From NCBI GenBank assembly GCA_048262655.1, contig JBLXEY010000009.1, positions 79,715 to 143,714 of the forward strand: DNA of 64,000 nucleotides, written 5' to 3'. Shown in pieces: positions 9,523 through 18,563 of this stretch. Origin of the DNA: JABMNT01 sp048262655 (GTDB lineage Bacteria; Pseudomonadota; Alphaproteobacteria; Rhodospirillales; Casp-alpha2). Numbering within the stretch: the first letter of the stretch is position 1; the number at the start of each line of letters is the position of its first letter. The notes below the pieces were generated by a model. It was not told where the DNA came from, made no database searches, and saw only the letters and a list, made by a program, of their open reading frames with translations. The translations under genes and the position numbers were made by a program.

Positions 9523-11547
9523 ATGAACAAATACGAAAATGATGATGCAATTGGCGTGCTTTTGAACCAGTCTGGCGCTGAAATCAGTGAAAGCGACGTT
9601 TCTTCACTGATTAAAGGTGTCGCTGCCGCGCCACCTTCATCTTCTCGTGATGAATGGATTAATCTCATCACGGAAAAACCATCCAGTGCACTCACGTCAG
9701 CATTACAAGATCGCCTCAATGCTGCAATGCAATCAAACGGTGGCCTGGATGGAGAACCAACCCACCCCGAACGTATTGCTGCCCTGCGCGCAGAAATGGC
9801 GCATGTGGGAGTCGATGGATTTATTGTACCCCGCACGGACGCCCATCAGGGAGAATATGTTTCTGTAAACGCCGAACGTCTGGCCTGGCTAACCGGATTT
9901 ACAGGATCGGCAGGTTCCGCCGTTGTCCTTAAAGACAAAGCCGCCATATTTGTCGATGGCCGATATACATTGCAAGCAAAAGACCAGGTCGACAGCAATT
10001 GCTTCGAAATTTGCCACATGATTGATATCTCGGCGACAACGTGGGTCAGCAGATCCCTGAACGAAAACACAAAACTGGCCTACGATCCATGGCTTTTAAC
10101 GCCAAACCAGGTGGCCGGCTTCAGAGCTGCCTGCAAAAAGGCCGGCGCCGAATTGGTAGCGATTGATGAAAATCTTGTCGACCGGGTTTGGCAAGATCGA
10201 CCGGATGACCCGATTTCGCCCATAAACCCGCAACTAGATGCGTATAGCGGTCAAACGTCTGCCGATAAGCGCCTGGAGGTGGGGGCATCGTTATCCGAAC
10301 AAGGGGTCGATACGGTTTTTCTGTCAGCACCCGATTCCATTGCCTGGCTCTTGAACATACGCGGTGCTGATATTCCGTTCACGCCCTTCGCCCTGTCCTT
10401 CGCCTTGCTCAATGCCGATGGCACGGCAGAATGGTTCGTCGATCCTCGTAAATTGACGAAAGGCATCAAAAGTCATTTGGGTAACGGCATTACGCTCCGC
10501 AGACCTGATGAATTGAGCGATGCCTTCGATGTTCTTGGCGCAAAGGCGGCCGTCGTCGGTTTAAGTCCCAGCGAACATCCTGCATGGGCTTTCCAAAAGC
10601 TGGAAAAGGCGGGGGCCAGGATTGTCCGTGGGACAGACCCCTGTCAGTTAATTAAATCCGTAAAAAACAAAACCGAGCTGTCCGGTATTCGCAATGCGCA
10701 TACAAGAGACGGGGCTGCCGTTTGCAGGTTTCTTGCCTGGATTGACAAAAATGCGGCCCAGGGTGCGCTCAGCGAACTAAGTGCTTCCGATCAGCTGGAG
10801 CTTTTTCGCCAGGAAAATCAGCTTTTTCGGGGCTTGAGTTTTCCAACAATTGCCGGGTCTGGCCCCAATGGAGCCATTGTCCACTATCGGGTTACGGAAA
10901 AAACCAATCGACCGCTTGACCAAAATTCACTTTTTCTGGTCGATTCAGGTGCCCAGTATTTGGATGGGACAACAGACATTACCCGTACCATTTCAATCGG
11001 CACACCGTCCGCGGAAATGAAGCGCAACTTTACACTCGTTTTAAAGGGCCACATTGCCTTGGCAGAAGCCCGTTTTCCGGTTGGCACAACAGGTTCTCAA
11101 CTCGATATCCTTGCCCGCTCGCCCTTATGGAACGCAGGTCTTGATTATGATCACGGCACGGGACACGGCGTTGGTGCTCACCTGTCTGTCCATGAAGGAC
11201 CACAACGCATTTCCAAAATGCCGAGCACCGTTGCCTTGCAGCCGGGCATGGTGATATCCAATGAGCCCGGTTACTATAAAGAGGCGGCATACGGAATACG
11301 TATCGAAAATCTGGTATGTGTCCGCTCGATTGACGATATCGATGGCGCAGAACGTTCGATGCTTGGCTTTGAGACGCTAACCTTTGCCCCAATTGATCGT
11401 CGCCTGATTATCAGCGACCTGTTATCCGAGGCCGAAGCCCGATGGTTAGATGCCTATCATGCAGACGTTTACGCGAAAATCGCCCCTCAGATTGAAGGCG
11501 ACGATTTGAGATGGCTGGAGCGGGCGACCGCTCCTCTTGAAACCTAG
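9523..11547 (+). CDS. pepP: Xaa-Pro aminopeptidase (aminopeptidase P, M24B) with N-terminal extension
   Basis: Metallopeptidase removing N-terminal residues next to proline. The 674-residue protein has two creatinase-like N-terminal domains, the pita-bread catalytic domain and the short C-terminal domain of the three-domain form. Metal ligands are visible: Asp in LVDSGAQY, Asp in DGTTDITRT, His in the GHGVGAHLSVHEGP region, Glu in NEPGYY and Glu in GIRIENLV. The core begins around residue 80 (HPERIAALRAEM); the preceding extension of about 80 residues is absent from ordinary AMPP proteins. No good Shine-Dalgarno precedes the ATG at 9523. The stop codon overlaps that of the convergent LysR gene by four bases. 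Confidence 0.93.
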   Translation: MNKYENDDAIGVLLNQSGAEISESDVSSLIKGVAAAPPSSSRDEWINLITEKPSSALTSALQDRLNAAMQSNGGLDGEPTHPERIAALRAEMAHVGVDGFIVPRTDAHQGEYVSVNAERLAWLTGFTGSAGSAVVLKDKAAIFVDGRYTLQAKDQVDSNCFEICHMIDISATTWVSRSLNENTKLAYDPWLLTPNQVAGFRAACKKAGAELVAIDENLVDRVWQDRPDDPISPINPQLDAYSGQTSADKRLEVGASLSEQGVDTVFLSAPDSIAWLLNIRGADIPFTPFALSFALLNADGTAEWFVDPRKLTKGIKSHLGNGITLRRPDELSDAFDVLGAKAAVVGLSPSEHPAWAFQKLEKAGARIVRGTDPCQLIKSVKNKTELSGIRNAHTRDGAAVCRFLAWIDKNAAQGALSELSASDQLELFRQENQLFRGLSFPTIAGSGPNGAIVHYRVTEKTNRPLDQNSLFLVDSGAQYLDGTTDITRTISIGTPSAEMKRNFTLVLKGHIALAEARFPVGTTGSQLDILARSPLWNAGLDYDHGTGHGVGAHLSVHEGPQRISKMPSTVALQPGMVISNEPGYYKEAAYGIRIENLVCVRSIDDIDGAERSMLGFETLTFAPIDRRLIISDLLSEAEARWLDAYHADVYAKIAPQIEGDDLRWLERATAPLET

Positions 11548-12419
11548 GACTTTATCAAAGTCTGCAGTAGCTTGCTGACAACACGTGGCAACGCGTCAAC
11601 ATCACGAACTCCGGCCAATAAATTTCGACGCGCCCATGGGTCGGTTAACCCTATGACCGCCAGCCCATTTTGATCCGGAATCGAGCCAATGGGAAGCACG
11701 GCAACACCAAGCCCATGCTCAACCATTCTTCGAACCCCATCAAAACTTGTGACCTGTACGGCAAATGTCAAAGACAATTCGCTGTCTGCGGCAACTTTCT
11801 CCAGGTGACCGAGCAATGAGCTGCCCGGTGGCAACCCAACATGGGGAAACGCCAGAGTTTCATTAAAGGCGATGGATTTTGTACCCGCCAATTCATGGTC
11901 TTTTGGCGCAATGACAACCAGTTGATCTTGATGGTATTGAAAAACCTCCAGTTCCCCAAAGTCGACGACTTCGGAAAAAATGGCGATATCCGCAAGACCT
12001 TCTATCACATCATTAACAGCGCGGGCGCTGGTGTCTTCGCGCATGGCAATACGAATTTGAGGGTTTTCCTTCTTAAAAACCGACAAATCTTTTGGTAAAA
12101 ACTGAGTAATTGCAGATGTATTTGCGACAACCCGCACATGCCCTCTCACACCATCGGAGTGTTCGCTCATTTCTGCTTCCATTCGCGCCAAGAGCCGGAC
12201 CAGACTGCGCGCATGCCGGATAAGCGCCTGCCCGGCTTCGGTCGGCTCCACACCCTTTGCTCTGCGGTACAACAAAGGTGTTCCCAGCCTGTGCTCGAGG
12301 TCTGAAATGCGTCGGCTCACGGCAGAAGGCACAATCGCATTGGCTGTCGCAGCGGCAGCGATGGAACCGTGATCAACGGTGCTGAGGAATAATTCCAGGG
12401 TTGTTAAATCAAAACGAAT
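11544..12419 (-). CDS. LysR-family transcriptional regulator, apparently initiated at ATT
   Basis: LysR-type regulator with an N-terminal winged helix-turn-helix and a periplasmic-binding-protein-like effector domain. The first ordinary ATG (12332) lies inside the helix-turn-helix and would delete half of it. Reading upstream in frame gives a complete LysR N-terminus (RFDLTTLELFLSTVDHGS) beginning at an ATT codon at 12419-12417; the frame is closed by TGA at 12434-12432, which is also the stop codon of the HMG-CoA lyase gene. With this start the protein has 291 residues, normal for the family. As last gene of the operon it is a likely regulator of the CoA-transferase/lyase genes. Confidence 0.85.
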   Translation of the reverse strand: MRFDLTTLELFLSTVDHGSIAAAATANAIVPSAVSRRISDLEHRLGTPLLYRRAKGVEPTEAGQALIRHARSLVRLLARMEAEMSEHSDGVRGHVRVVANTSAITQFLPKDLSVFKKENPQIRIAMREDTSARAVNDVIEGLADIAIFSEVVDFGELEVFQYHQDQLVVIAPKDHELAGTKSIAFNETLAFPHVGLPPGSSLLGHLEKVAADSELSLTFAVQVTSFDGVRRMVEHGLGVAVLPIGSIPDQNGLAVIGLTDPWARRNLLAGVRDVDALPRVVSKLLQTLIKS

Positions 12420-12432
12420 GGTTTTCTCTCCT
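12417..12432 (-). promoter_or_regulatory. Shine-Dalgarno plus ATT start of the LysR gene
   Basis: AGGAG at 12432-12428 is followed by an 8-base spacer and then ATT at 12419-12417. The spacing is ideal, and no ATG, GTG or TTG exists in frame between the upstream stop and the helix-turn-helix. ATT initiation is known for infC and a few other genes. A sequencing error changing ATG to ATT is the main alternative. Confidence 0.6.
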
Positions 12433-13367
12433 CAGTCATTGCAAACCCGTTTTCTCGGTAAAGCACGCACATGGCCACCTGTATCCACATCCGGTAATTG
12501 ATCAATAAGGGCCGCCGCGTCCAACAGTTTCCCAAGACCGATACCCGTCTTCACTCCCATATTTTCAAAGGTGAAAACCAGGTCTTCACTAGCGGTATTT
12601 CCCGATGCTCCCGGCGCAAACGGACATCCCCCCAACCCGGCCGCCGCCGCATCGAAAACCCGGATACCCGCCTCATAAGCATAAAGCGCATTCGCCACAC
12701 CAAGGCCATAGGTATCGTGCCCATGAAACGCCCATCCAACGTTTGGCTCCGCTTTATAAGCATCAACCACCTCTGTGCAGAGTGATCGCACATGATCGGG
12801 AAAGGCCCGTCCCGTCGTATCACACAATCCAAATTCCATCGGCATATCCATAGCGAGACTTTGCTGGATAATATCTCTCACCGCTTTTTCTGGAACACGT
12901 CCCTCATAAGGGCAATCAAAGACCGTGGCGATGTTCACGCGCAATTGAAAGCCGGGCACCTGCCGTCCCATCTCGACAATTTTTTCAAGCTCGCCCAAAG
13001 AGTCCGCAACGGGTCGTTTAACATTACTTTGATTATGTGATTCCGAGGCAGAAAGCACAAAGACAAGATCAGAAATCCCGGCTTCAATGGCATTTTTCGC
13101 CCCAAAGGCATTTGGAACCAAAGTGCTTAAACGGACACCAGCAAGCTTTTGCCGCTCGGAGACAGCTTTGTGGACCTCCGCCGTATCCGCCATTTGTGGA
13201 ATGGCTTTTGGGCTGACAAAAGCCCCCACTTCTACCCGCTTGAAGTTTGCGTCCAGAAGAGCATGGGTGACCTCAATTTTCTGCGCTGTCGGGATCGGTG
13301 TTTTAACCGCTTGAAAGCCATCTCGTGGCGCGACGTCAACAATTTCGACAGTGTTTATTTGGCTCAT
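12432..13367 (-). CDS. Hydroxymethylglutaryl-CoA lyase family protein
   Basis: A DRE-TIM (HMGL-like) metallolyase of 311 residues. Visible motifs are VDVAPRDGFQ (Arg/Asp of the active site), EVGAFVSPKAIPQM, the metal-binding HGHDTYGLG loop and GLGGCPFAPGASGN with the catalytic Cys, the signature of HMG-CoA lyase. The expected reaction is HMG-CoA to acetoacetate and acetyl-CoA, part of leucine catabolism. The start overlaps the CoA-transferase stop by four bases (ATGA), so the two are coupled. Because the neighbours are a type III CoA-transferase and a VOC protein rather than the usual isovaleryl/methylcrotonyl-CoA genes, a related acyl-CoA substrate cannot be excluded. Confidence 0.88.
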   Translation of the reverse strand: MSQINTVEIVDVAPRDGFQAVKTPIPTAQKIEVTHALLDANFKRVEVGAFVSPKAIPQMADTAEVHKAVSERQKLAGVRLSTLVPNAFGAKNAIEAGISDLVFVLSASESHNQSNVKRPVADSLGELEKIVEMGRQVPGFQLRVNIATVFDCPYEGRVPEKAVRDIIQQSLAMDMPMEFGLCDTTGRAFPDHVRSLCTEVVDAYKAEPNVGWAFHGHDTYGLGVANALYAYEAGIRVFDAAAAGLGGCPFAPGASGNTASEDLVFTFENMGVKTGIGLGKLLDAAALIDQLPDVDTGGHVRALPRKRVCND

Positions 13368-14602
13368 AGGGCACCTTCCGACTTCAGGGTATTGATTTGT
13401 TGATCCGTCATATTCAAGAGATCACTGAGCACATCGTCCGTATGCGCGCCGACTTCCGGGCCCGGCCAGGCGATACCCGTCCCATCACTTCCCGAAACCT
13501 TTGGGATGACACCCGGATGTAAGACATTCCCAAAGTTTGGATCATCAACCGGCTGGATCATACCTCGCGCCTGAAACTGTGGATCGTTCGCGCAGTCTTC
13601 GATTGTATAGATTAATGTGGACGGGATATCGGCTTCAGCCAAAACGGTTTCAACGGATTTTGCATCGAAATTTTTTGCCCATCTGGCAATCGCTTCATCC
13701 AGTTCCAAAGCATTCTCCACACGGCCGGGGTTATCTGCAAACCGCGGGTCGTCGGCTAAATCAAGGCGTTTCATCAAGATCATCAACCGCCTGAAAAGAG
13801 CGTCCGAATTTGCCGCGATAATAATCCAGCGGCCATCTTTGGTGGGATATGCATTGGACGGGGCATTCGTCGGAAGCGTCGCGCCCGTTGGTTGGCGAAT
13901 TTCACCCAGTTTGCCATATTCAGGAAGGCATCCTTCCAGCAGTGAAAACACCGATTCTGTCAGAGCAACATCTACGGATCGGGCTTTTTCGTCGGGGCGC
14001 TTCTGCTTGTCAAAGACGGCTGACATTAAACCGATTGCCGCATAAAGACCGGCGACCATATCGCCAAGGCTCACACCCGTACGCGCCGGTGGCAGCTCCG
14101 TCATCCCTTCCGGAAATCCTGTCAAATGTCGCAAGCCACCGATGGCTTCTCCGATCACACCGAAGGCAGCGCGGTCACGGTCTGGCCCTGTTTGTCCATA
14201 GCCGGAAACATGAACAACCACACAATCAGGATTGATTTGCGAGATCACATCTTCACCAAGCCCCCAGCGCTCCAGTTGACCCGGCCTGAAGTTTTCAACA
14301 ACAGCGTCGCATTCCGCAATAAGCTGTTTGGCAACATTCAAACCACTCGGGTTCTTAAGGTTAATCGTCACAGATTTTTTATTGCGCCCGTGCACAGACC
14401 ACCAAAGGCTTTTCCCATCAACCCGTTTGCCCCAACTTCGCACAGGATCGCCTTTTTCAGGGGTTTCGATTTTGATAATTTCAGCCCCCAAATCACCTAA
14501 CACACGCGTACAAAAAGGTGCGGCAATAAAGTGTCCCAATTCAAGAACACGCAATCCCGTCAATGGCCCATGCTGGTTTGATTTGGTCATCGTGTCCGCC
14601 AT
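13364..14602 (-). CDS. CaiB/BaiF family (type III) CoA-transferase
   Basis: A 412-residue family III CoA-transferase. It has the characteristic N-terminus GLRVLELGHFIAAPFCTRVLGDLGAEIIKIE and the segment GLRHLTGFPEG; the Asp that forms the acyl intermediate in the family lies in the VSLGDMVAGLYAAIG region. These enzymes move CoA between carboxylic acids. Next to an HMG-CoA lyase-like enzyme, a plausible job is to activate a free branched dicarboxylate such as 3-hydroxy-3-methylglutarate, as the human relative SUGCT can; this is inference. It overlaps the lyase start by four bases and directly follows the VOC gene. Confidence 0.9.
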   Translation of the reverse strand: MADTMTKSNQHGPLTGLRVLELGHFIAAPFCTRVLGDLGAEIIKIETPEKGDPVRSWGKRVDGKSLWWSVHGRNKKSVTINLKNPSGLNVAKQLIAECDAVVENFRPGQLERWGLGEDVISQINPDCVVVHVSGYGQTGPDRDRAAFGVIGEAIGGLRHLTGFPEGMTELPPARTGVSLGDMVAGLYAAIGLMSAVFDKQKRPDEKARSVDVALTESVFSLLEGCLPEYGKLGEIRQPTGATLPTNAPSNAYPTKDGRWIIIAANSDALFRRLMILMKRLDLADDPRFADNPGRVENALELDEAIARWAKNFDAKSVETVLAEADIPSTLIYTIEDCANDPQFQARGMIQPVDDPNFGNVLHPGVIPKVSGSDGTGIAWPGPEVGAHTDDVLSDLLNMTDQQINTLKSEGAL

Positions 14603-14989
14603 TTAATGATCCACATAATTCGAAATTTCGACAAGATTGCCATCCGGGTCATAGAAATAGACGGATAGGATTGGCCCTGTCGCTCCTGATTTCTCAACCG
14701 GGCCCAAATCAATGTCGACGTTATGACTTTTTAAGTGGGCAATGACATCATTTAGCGGTGTTTCTGTGATCAGGCAGAAATCTCCTGAACCCGCTGTTGG
14801 TTGCTTTGCCCGCTCCGGATAGGGGTTGGCAGCAGGATGCAAATTTATTTTTTGGCTTCCAAACCGCAGGCCTTTTCGCCCCCCGGCAAATGTAAAACCC
14901 TCCATTCCCAGAACGCGCTCGTAAAACGCGATGGTTGCATCAACAGAGGCAACCGTGAGAACAATATGATCAATTCGGTCGATTATCAC
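14603..14989 (-). CDS. VOC (glyoxalase/dioxygenase) superfamily protein
   Basis: A single-subunit vicinal-oxygen-chelate protein of 128 residues with the two beta-alpha-beta-beta-beta modules typical of the fold. Likely metal ligands are His in DHIVLTV, His in KINLHPA and Glu in NLVEISNYV; the DPDGNLVEI pattern is characteristic. The reaction is not evident: relatives include fosfomycin-resistance enzymes, dioxygenases and lactoylglutathione lyases. It is first in the leftward operon with the CoA-transferase, HMG-CoA lyase and LysR genes, with no gap before the CoA-transferase start. Confidence 0.85.
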   Translation of the reverse strand: MIIDRIDHIVLTVASVDATIAFYERVLGMEGFTFAGGRKGLRFGSQKINLHPAANPYPERAKQPTAGSGDFCLITETPLNDVIAHLKSHNVDIDLGPVEKSGATGPILSVYFYDPDGNLVEISNYVDH

Positions 14990-15074
14990 TTAGCAAATCC
15001 TTCCGGGGAAATGAGCGCTTCACCTCTTTATAACGAAGGTGTTCGATAACCGGTAACGGTCGTTGAAGATTTTT

Positions 15075-15095
15075 GACATCTCAAATTGTGATGTC
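15075..15095. promoter_or_regulatory. Candidate LysR operator (GACATC-N9-GATGTC)
   Basis: A 6-bp inverted repeat with a 9-base centre, containing the ATC-N9-GAT arrangement known from LysR boxes such as the nod box. It lies about 90 bases upstream of the VOC gene, first in the operon whose last gene encodes a LysR regulator. Binding by that protein is inference. Confidence 0.4.
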
Positions 15096-15138
15096 TTTTT
15101 TACATTTGGTCAATTTTTGCGATGTCTACACGCTTGAT

Positions 15139-15690
15139 TCAGCCCTTTTGGGCCTCATATAGATAGACCCGGCTTTTGTAGATATCGTCAGCCGCCTGCT
15201 CGTCAACCGGCCGCCAGTCGCGAAAGGCAAAGGTATTTGAAGCAACCAGCGCTCCTGTTTGTAGTTCCTGATCCAGTTTTATCCGGAGCTTTTCCATGGG
15301 CTTCGGCAGCAAGTAACAGAGCACCAGCGTCGCATTTGACAGATCATGGGTATGAAAATTCCCGAGTTTGAAGCTGAGATTATTCTGGCCAGAAATCGAC
15401 AATCGTATTTTCGACACAACCCAGGGCAAAAGTGATATCTCGAAGCCGACGATCCGATGCTTGGGATAAGTCCTGGCCAGTGCAAAAGCCATCCCGCCCC
15501 AACCGCTGCCCAATTCATAAACACACGAGGTCTCTGGATCATGCGGCAAGCGTTTGGGGAGGATGCCAAGCAGGGCACGTCGAACTTTTGTTGACGTTGG
15601 AACAGGAGAAGAACCGGTTAGCATTGTAGGAATGAAGATGCTGGCGATAACTGTCATCGCCATGGTTAGAATAGTGAGTTCAAGCAGCAC
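15139..15690 (-). CDS. Membrane-anchored class I SAM-dependent methyltransferase-like protein
   Basis: A 183-residue protein with one N-terminal hydrophobic helix (about residues 1-25) and a Rossmann-type methyltransferase core. Motif I is seen as VYELGSGWGG and the acidic residue of strand beta-2 as IVGFEIS; a LCYLLPKPM segment sits at the motif IV position. The protein is shorter than most methyltransferases and lacks obvious substrate-specific elements, so the substrate is unknown. The nearest neighbours are the VOC operon downstream and the divergent unknown gene at 15837; no functional link is visible. Confidence 0.7.
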   Translation of the reverse strand: MLLELTILTMAMTVIASIFIPTMLTGSSPVPTSTKVRRALLGILPKRLPHDPETSCVYELGSGWGGMAFALARTYPKHRIVGFEISLLPWVVSKIRLSISGQNNLSFKLGNFHTHDLSNATLVLCYLLPKPMEKLRIKLDQELQTGALVASNTFAFRDWRPVDEQAADDIYKSRVYLYEAQKG

Positions 15691-15836
15691 GTCATTTCCC
15701 TATTCAATTAACCCCGGAATTGTATGTATCTTTTTCTCGGAAAGCCCGTTATAGCTGAGTTGTAAGCTTAAGATAAATGAGTAAAATCAAAAGCTGAACT
15801 TGAATAAAAAATGATCTGAAAGACGTACTTTTAGCC

Positions 15837-16295
15837 ATGGCATTATTTGGTCGAAAGAAAAAAGCGCGTGGCCCATTGCCGGCTCCGCTGGATCCAAAAT
15901 GGAAACATGGTGGTGAGGGCCGCTTCCCGCGCTTTCTCGACCTTGACCCGGAAGCGGCGGGCCTGTCAAAAGCCTCTGGCATTTTTGTGATCTGGCACAC
16001 GGGCGCGCAACCGGGCTGGGTTTATGTGGGTGCAAGCAAAGACTTGGCCGCCGATTTTTTTAGACTGGGGGATGATGAAGACATTCTGCAATACAGAGAT
16101 CGTGGATCGCTTTATTGTTCCTGGACCTTTATCCGTGAAGAATTTCAACCGGGTGTCCAATGTTACTTAACAATGGCCCTGAAGCCAAAAGTTGAAAACC
16201 CGAACTGCCCGGATGAAGAAGACGTTGAACTTGTGCCCGTGTTGCCGCCAGGCATGACGCTGGAACAATTGGAAGCGATGTTTGCTGACCAATAA
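15837..16295 (+). CDS. Unknown protein with a GIY-YIG-like segment
   Basis: A 152-residue soluble protein with a basic N-terminus (FGRKKKARG). Residues around 48-68 read GIFVIWHTG...WVYVG, resembling the first two strands of the GIY-YIG nuclease fold, but I cannot identify a full catalytic set, so nuclease activity is doubtful. The C-terminal region is acidic and contains two cysteines. It converges with ecm and is separated from the methyltransferase-like gene by a divergent intergenic region. I do not recognise a characterised family; it is probably conserved in related alphaproteobacteria. Confidence 0.6.
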   Translation: MALFGRKKKARGPLPAPLDPKWKHGGEGRFPRFLDLDPEAAGLSKASGIFVIWHTGAQPGWVYVGASKDLAADFFRLGDDEDILQYRDRGSLYCSWTFIREEFQPGVQCYLTMALKPKVENPNCPDEEDVELVPVLPPGMTLEQLEAMFADQ

Positions 16296-16387
16296 TAGAG
16301 CATCCCGACGGTAATGCTGTTTAGCCCCATGCAATGACCAGAAAGTCCTGGTTGTATGCAATCCCTTCGGTTTCCAGCACGAGCGCG

Positions 16388-18385
16388 CTAGGGACAGCAT
16401 TTTTGCTCAAGCTGCTCCACCATTTCCACCATAATCGCGTTCAAGTCATAATCTTTGGGCGTAAAAACCCCAGCGACACCGGCGTCTTTGAGCGACCGGG
16501 CATCAGCTTCAGGAATAATGCCGCCAACGAAAACCATAATATCATCCAATTCCAGTTTTTTAAGCAGCCCCATGATATCGCCAACCAAAGAAACGTGAGA
16601 ACCGGAGAGCACACTCAGCCCCAGGATATGAACGTCTTCTTCCAAGGCGGCTGAGACAATTTCTTCTGGCGTTAGTCGGATGCCCTCATAAACCACTTCC
16701 ATGCCAAGGTCTCTTGCCCGCACCGCGATCTGTTCAGCTCCGTTCGAATGACCGTCCAAGCCCGGCTTACCAACCAACATTTTTATGGGTCGACCCAATT
16801 TTTCAGCAACCGCAGCAACCTGTTCGCGAGCTGGCGCGACATCTGATTGAGCCTGAACGACGGCCCCACCAACACCTGTCGGCGCACGATACTCACCATA
16901 AACATCGCGTAAGACCGATGCCCATTCGCCTGTTGTAACGCCTGCATGTGCGCACGTGATGGATGGCTCCATTATATTCCTGTCTTTACGGGCAGCATCC
17001 TTCAGGCCTTCTAATGCGTCCTTTACCGCAACGGAGTTTCGTTTTTCGCGCCAGAGTTTCAATCCGGCAATCTGATTTTCTTCGGCTTTCGGATCCAGAT
17101 TCAGAATGGCATCGTCTCCCGCGACCAAAAGCGATGGTTCCGCTTCAATAAACCGGTTAACCCCGACAACCGTCTGCGCCCCCCTTTCAATATCGGCGAT
17201 CCGGTTTGCATTGCTCTCGACCAGCTTTTGTTTCATATAGTCGACCGCCGCCACAGCACCTCCCATCTCCTCAATGATTTTCAGCTCGGCAAGAGCCTCC
17301 TTTTTCAAGGCCTCCGTTTTGGCCGCAACTTCAACAGATCCCGTAAACAAATCCCCATACTCCAAAAGATCCGTCTCAAACGCGACAATCTGCTGCAATC
17401 TCAATGACCATTGCTGATCCCAAGGCCTGGGCAACCCCAACGCTTCATTCCAGGCGGGCAATTGCACGGCACGTGCGCGCGCACCTTTACACAAGGTAAC
17501 GGCCAGCATCTCGAGGAGAATTCGATACACATTGTTTTCCGGTTGCTGTTCGGTAAGGCCCAGCGAGTTTACCTGTACGCCATAACGAAAACGGCGCAGC
17601 TTGGGGTCTGTAACACCGTATCGTTGACGCGTGAGGTCATCCCAAAGTTCGGTAAAGGCGCGCATCTTGCACATTTCGGTGATGAAGCGAATGCCAGCAT
17701 TGACGAAAAAACTGACCCGCCCCACAACCCGGGCAAGATCAGCTTCCGGCACCTGCCCTGCATCGCGAACCTGATCCAGAACCGCTTTCGCAATGGCCAG
17801 TGCATACGCCAGTTCCTGTACCGGCGTCGCGCCCGCTTCCTGCAAATGATAAGAACAAATATTGGTTGGGTTCCATTTCGGTACTTCTTTATAGGTAAAG
17901 GCAATTACATCAGCGGTTAACTTCAAACTGGGGCCCGGCGGGAAAATATATGTCCCGCGCGACAAATATTCTTTCAGGACATCATTCTGCGTCGTCCCCG
18001 ACAGGTCCTTGCGGTCAGCTCCTTGCCGTTCCGCAGCCGCAATGTACAGCGCCAGCAACCAGGCAGCCGGCGCGTTTATTGTCATCGATGTATTCATCTC
18101 GGCCAATGGAATTTGATCGAACAGAGCTTCCATATCACCGAGATGGGATATCGGCACCCCTACCTTACCGACTTCACCACGGGCAAGGACATGGTCCGAG
18201 TCATATCCGGTTTGAGTTGGCAGATCAAAAGCGACGGATAGACCGGTCTGGCCCTTGGCAAGATTACCGCGATACAACGCATTCGACTCGGCCGCCGAGG
18301 AGTGTCCTGAATAGGTTCTAAACAACCAGGGTTTGTCACGTTGAGGCACTCCGTCAAATGCTGCATCTGCAAACTTTTCATCCAT
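16388..18385 (-). CDS. ecm: Ethylmalonyl-CoA mutase (coenzyme B12-dependent)
   Basis: Converts (2R)-ethylmalonyl-CoA to (2S)-methylsuccinyl-CoA in the ethylmalonyl-CoA pathway of acetate assimilation. The 665-residue protein has the mutase barrel (RTYSGHSSAAESNALYR, FDLPTQTGYDSDH) and a C-terminal B12-binding domain with the base-off motif DGHSNG (DxHxxG) and GLSVLSGSH. The single-chain size and the context beside ccr and mcd favour ethylmalonyl-CoA mutase (formerly MeaA) over methylmalonyl-CoA mutase. It diverges from ccr across 178 bases. Its adenosylcobalamin would come from the adenosyltransferase at 29.6 kb. Confidence 0.95.
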   Translation of the reverse strand: MDEKFADAAFDGVPQRDKPWLFRTYSGHSSAAESNALYRGNLAKGQTGLSVAFDLPTQTGYDSDHVLARGEVGKVGVPISHLGDMEALFDQIPLAEMNTSMTINAPAAWLLALYIAAAERQGADRKDLSGTTQNDVLKEYLSRGTYIFPPGPSLKLTADVIAFTYKEVPKWNPTNICSYHLQEAGATPVQELAYALAIAKAVLDQVRDAGQVPEADLARVVGRVSFFVNAGIRFITEMCKMRAFTELWDDLTRQRYGVTDPKLRRFRYGVQVNSLGLTEQQPENNVYRILLEMLAVTLCKGARARAVQLPAWNEALGLPRPWDQQWSLRLQQIVAFETDLLEYGDLFTGSVEVAAKTEALKKEALAELKIIEEMGGAVAAVDYMKQKLVESNANRIADIERGAQTVVGVNRFIEAEPSLLVAGDDAILNLDPKAEENQIAGLKLWREKRNSVAVKDALEGLKDAARKDRNIMEPSITCAHAGVTTGEWASVLRDVYGEYRAPTGVGGAVVQAQSDVAPAREQVAAVAEKLGRPIKMLVGKPGLDGHSNGAEQIAVRARDLGMEVVYEGIRLTPEEIVSAALEEDVHILGLSVLSGSHVSLVGDIMGLLKKLELDDIMVFVGGIIPEADARSLKDAGVAGVFTPKDYDLNAIMVEMVEQLEQKCCP

Positions 18386-18563
18386 TGGTCACCTGCATAA
18401 ATTCTAATTTTTTCGCCAACTTATTGATATCAAACAATACATAAAGTAATATTATTTCGTTTTAATGTTCATATACGAAATTAACAAATTGTGCGTTGCA
18501 AATAAAGACATAAAGATTTAGTTCTGAAAATAGGCAAAACCAGCTTCCCCAAAGGAGGACACC
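18386..18563. promoter_or_regulatory. Divergent AT-rich control region between ecm and ccr
   Basis: A 178-base AT-rich gap from which ecm and ccr are read in opposite directions, so it must contain both promoters. A strong Shine-Dalgarno (AAAGGAGG, around 18551) precedes ccr. The phrase ACATAAAG occurs twice (near 18439 and 18509) in direct orientation, a possible regulator site. I cannot assign promoter boxes with confidence. Confidence 0.5.

Noticed and set aside
15075..15101. GACATC/GATGTC hairpin followed by six T as a terminator
   Set aside because: On the plus strand no gene ends here; both flanking genes run leftward, and the stem is only 6 bp. An operator is more likely.
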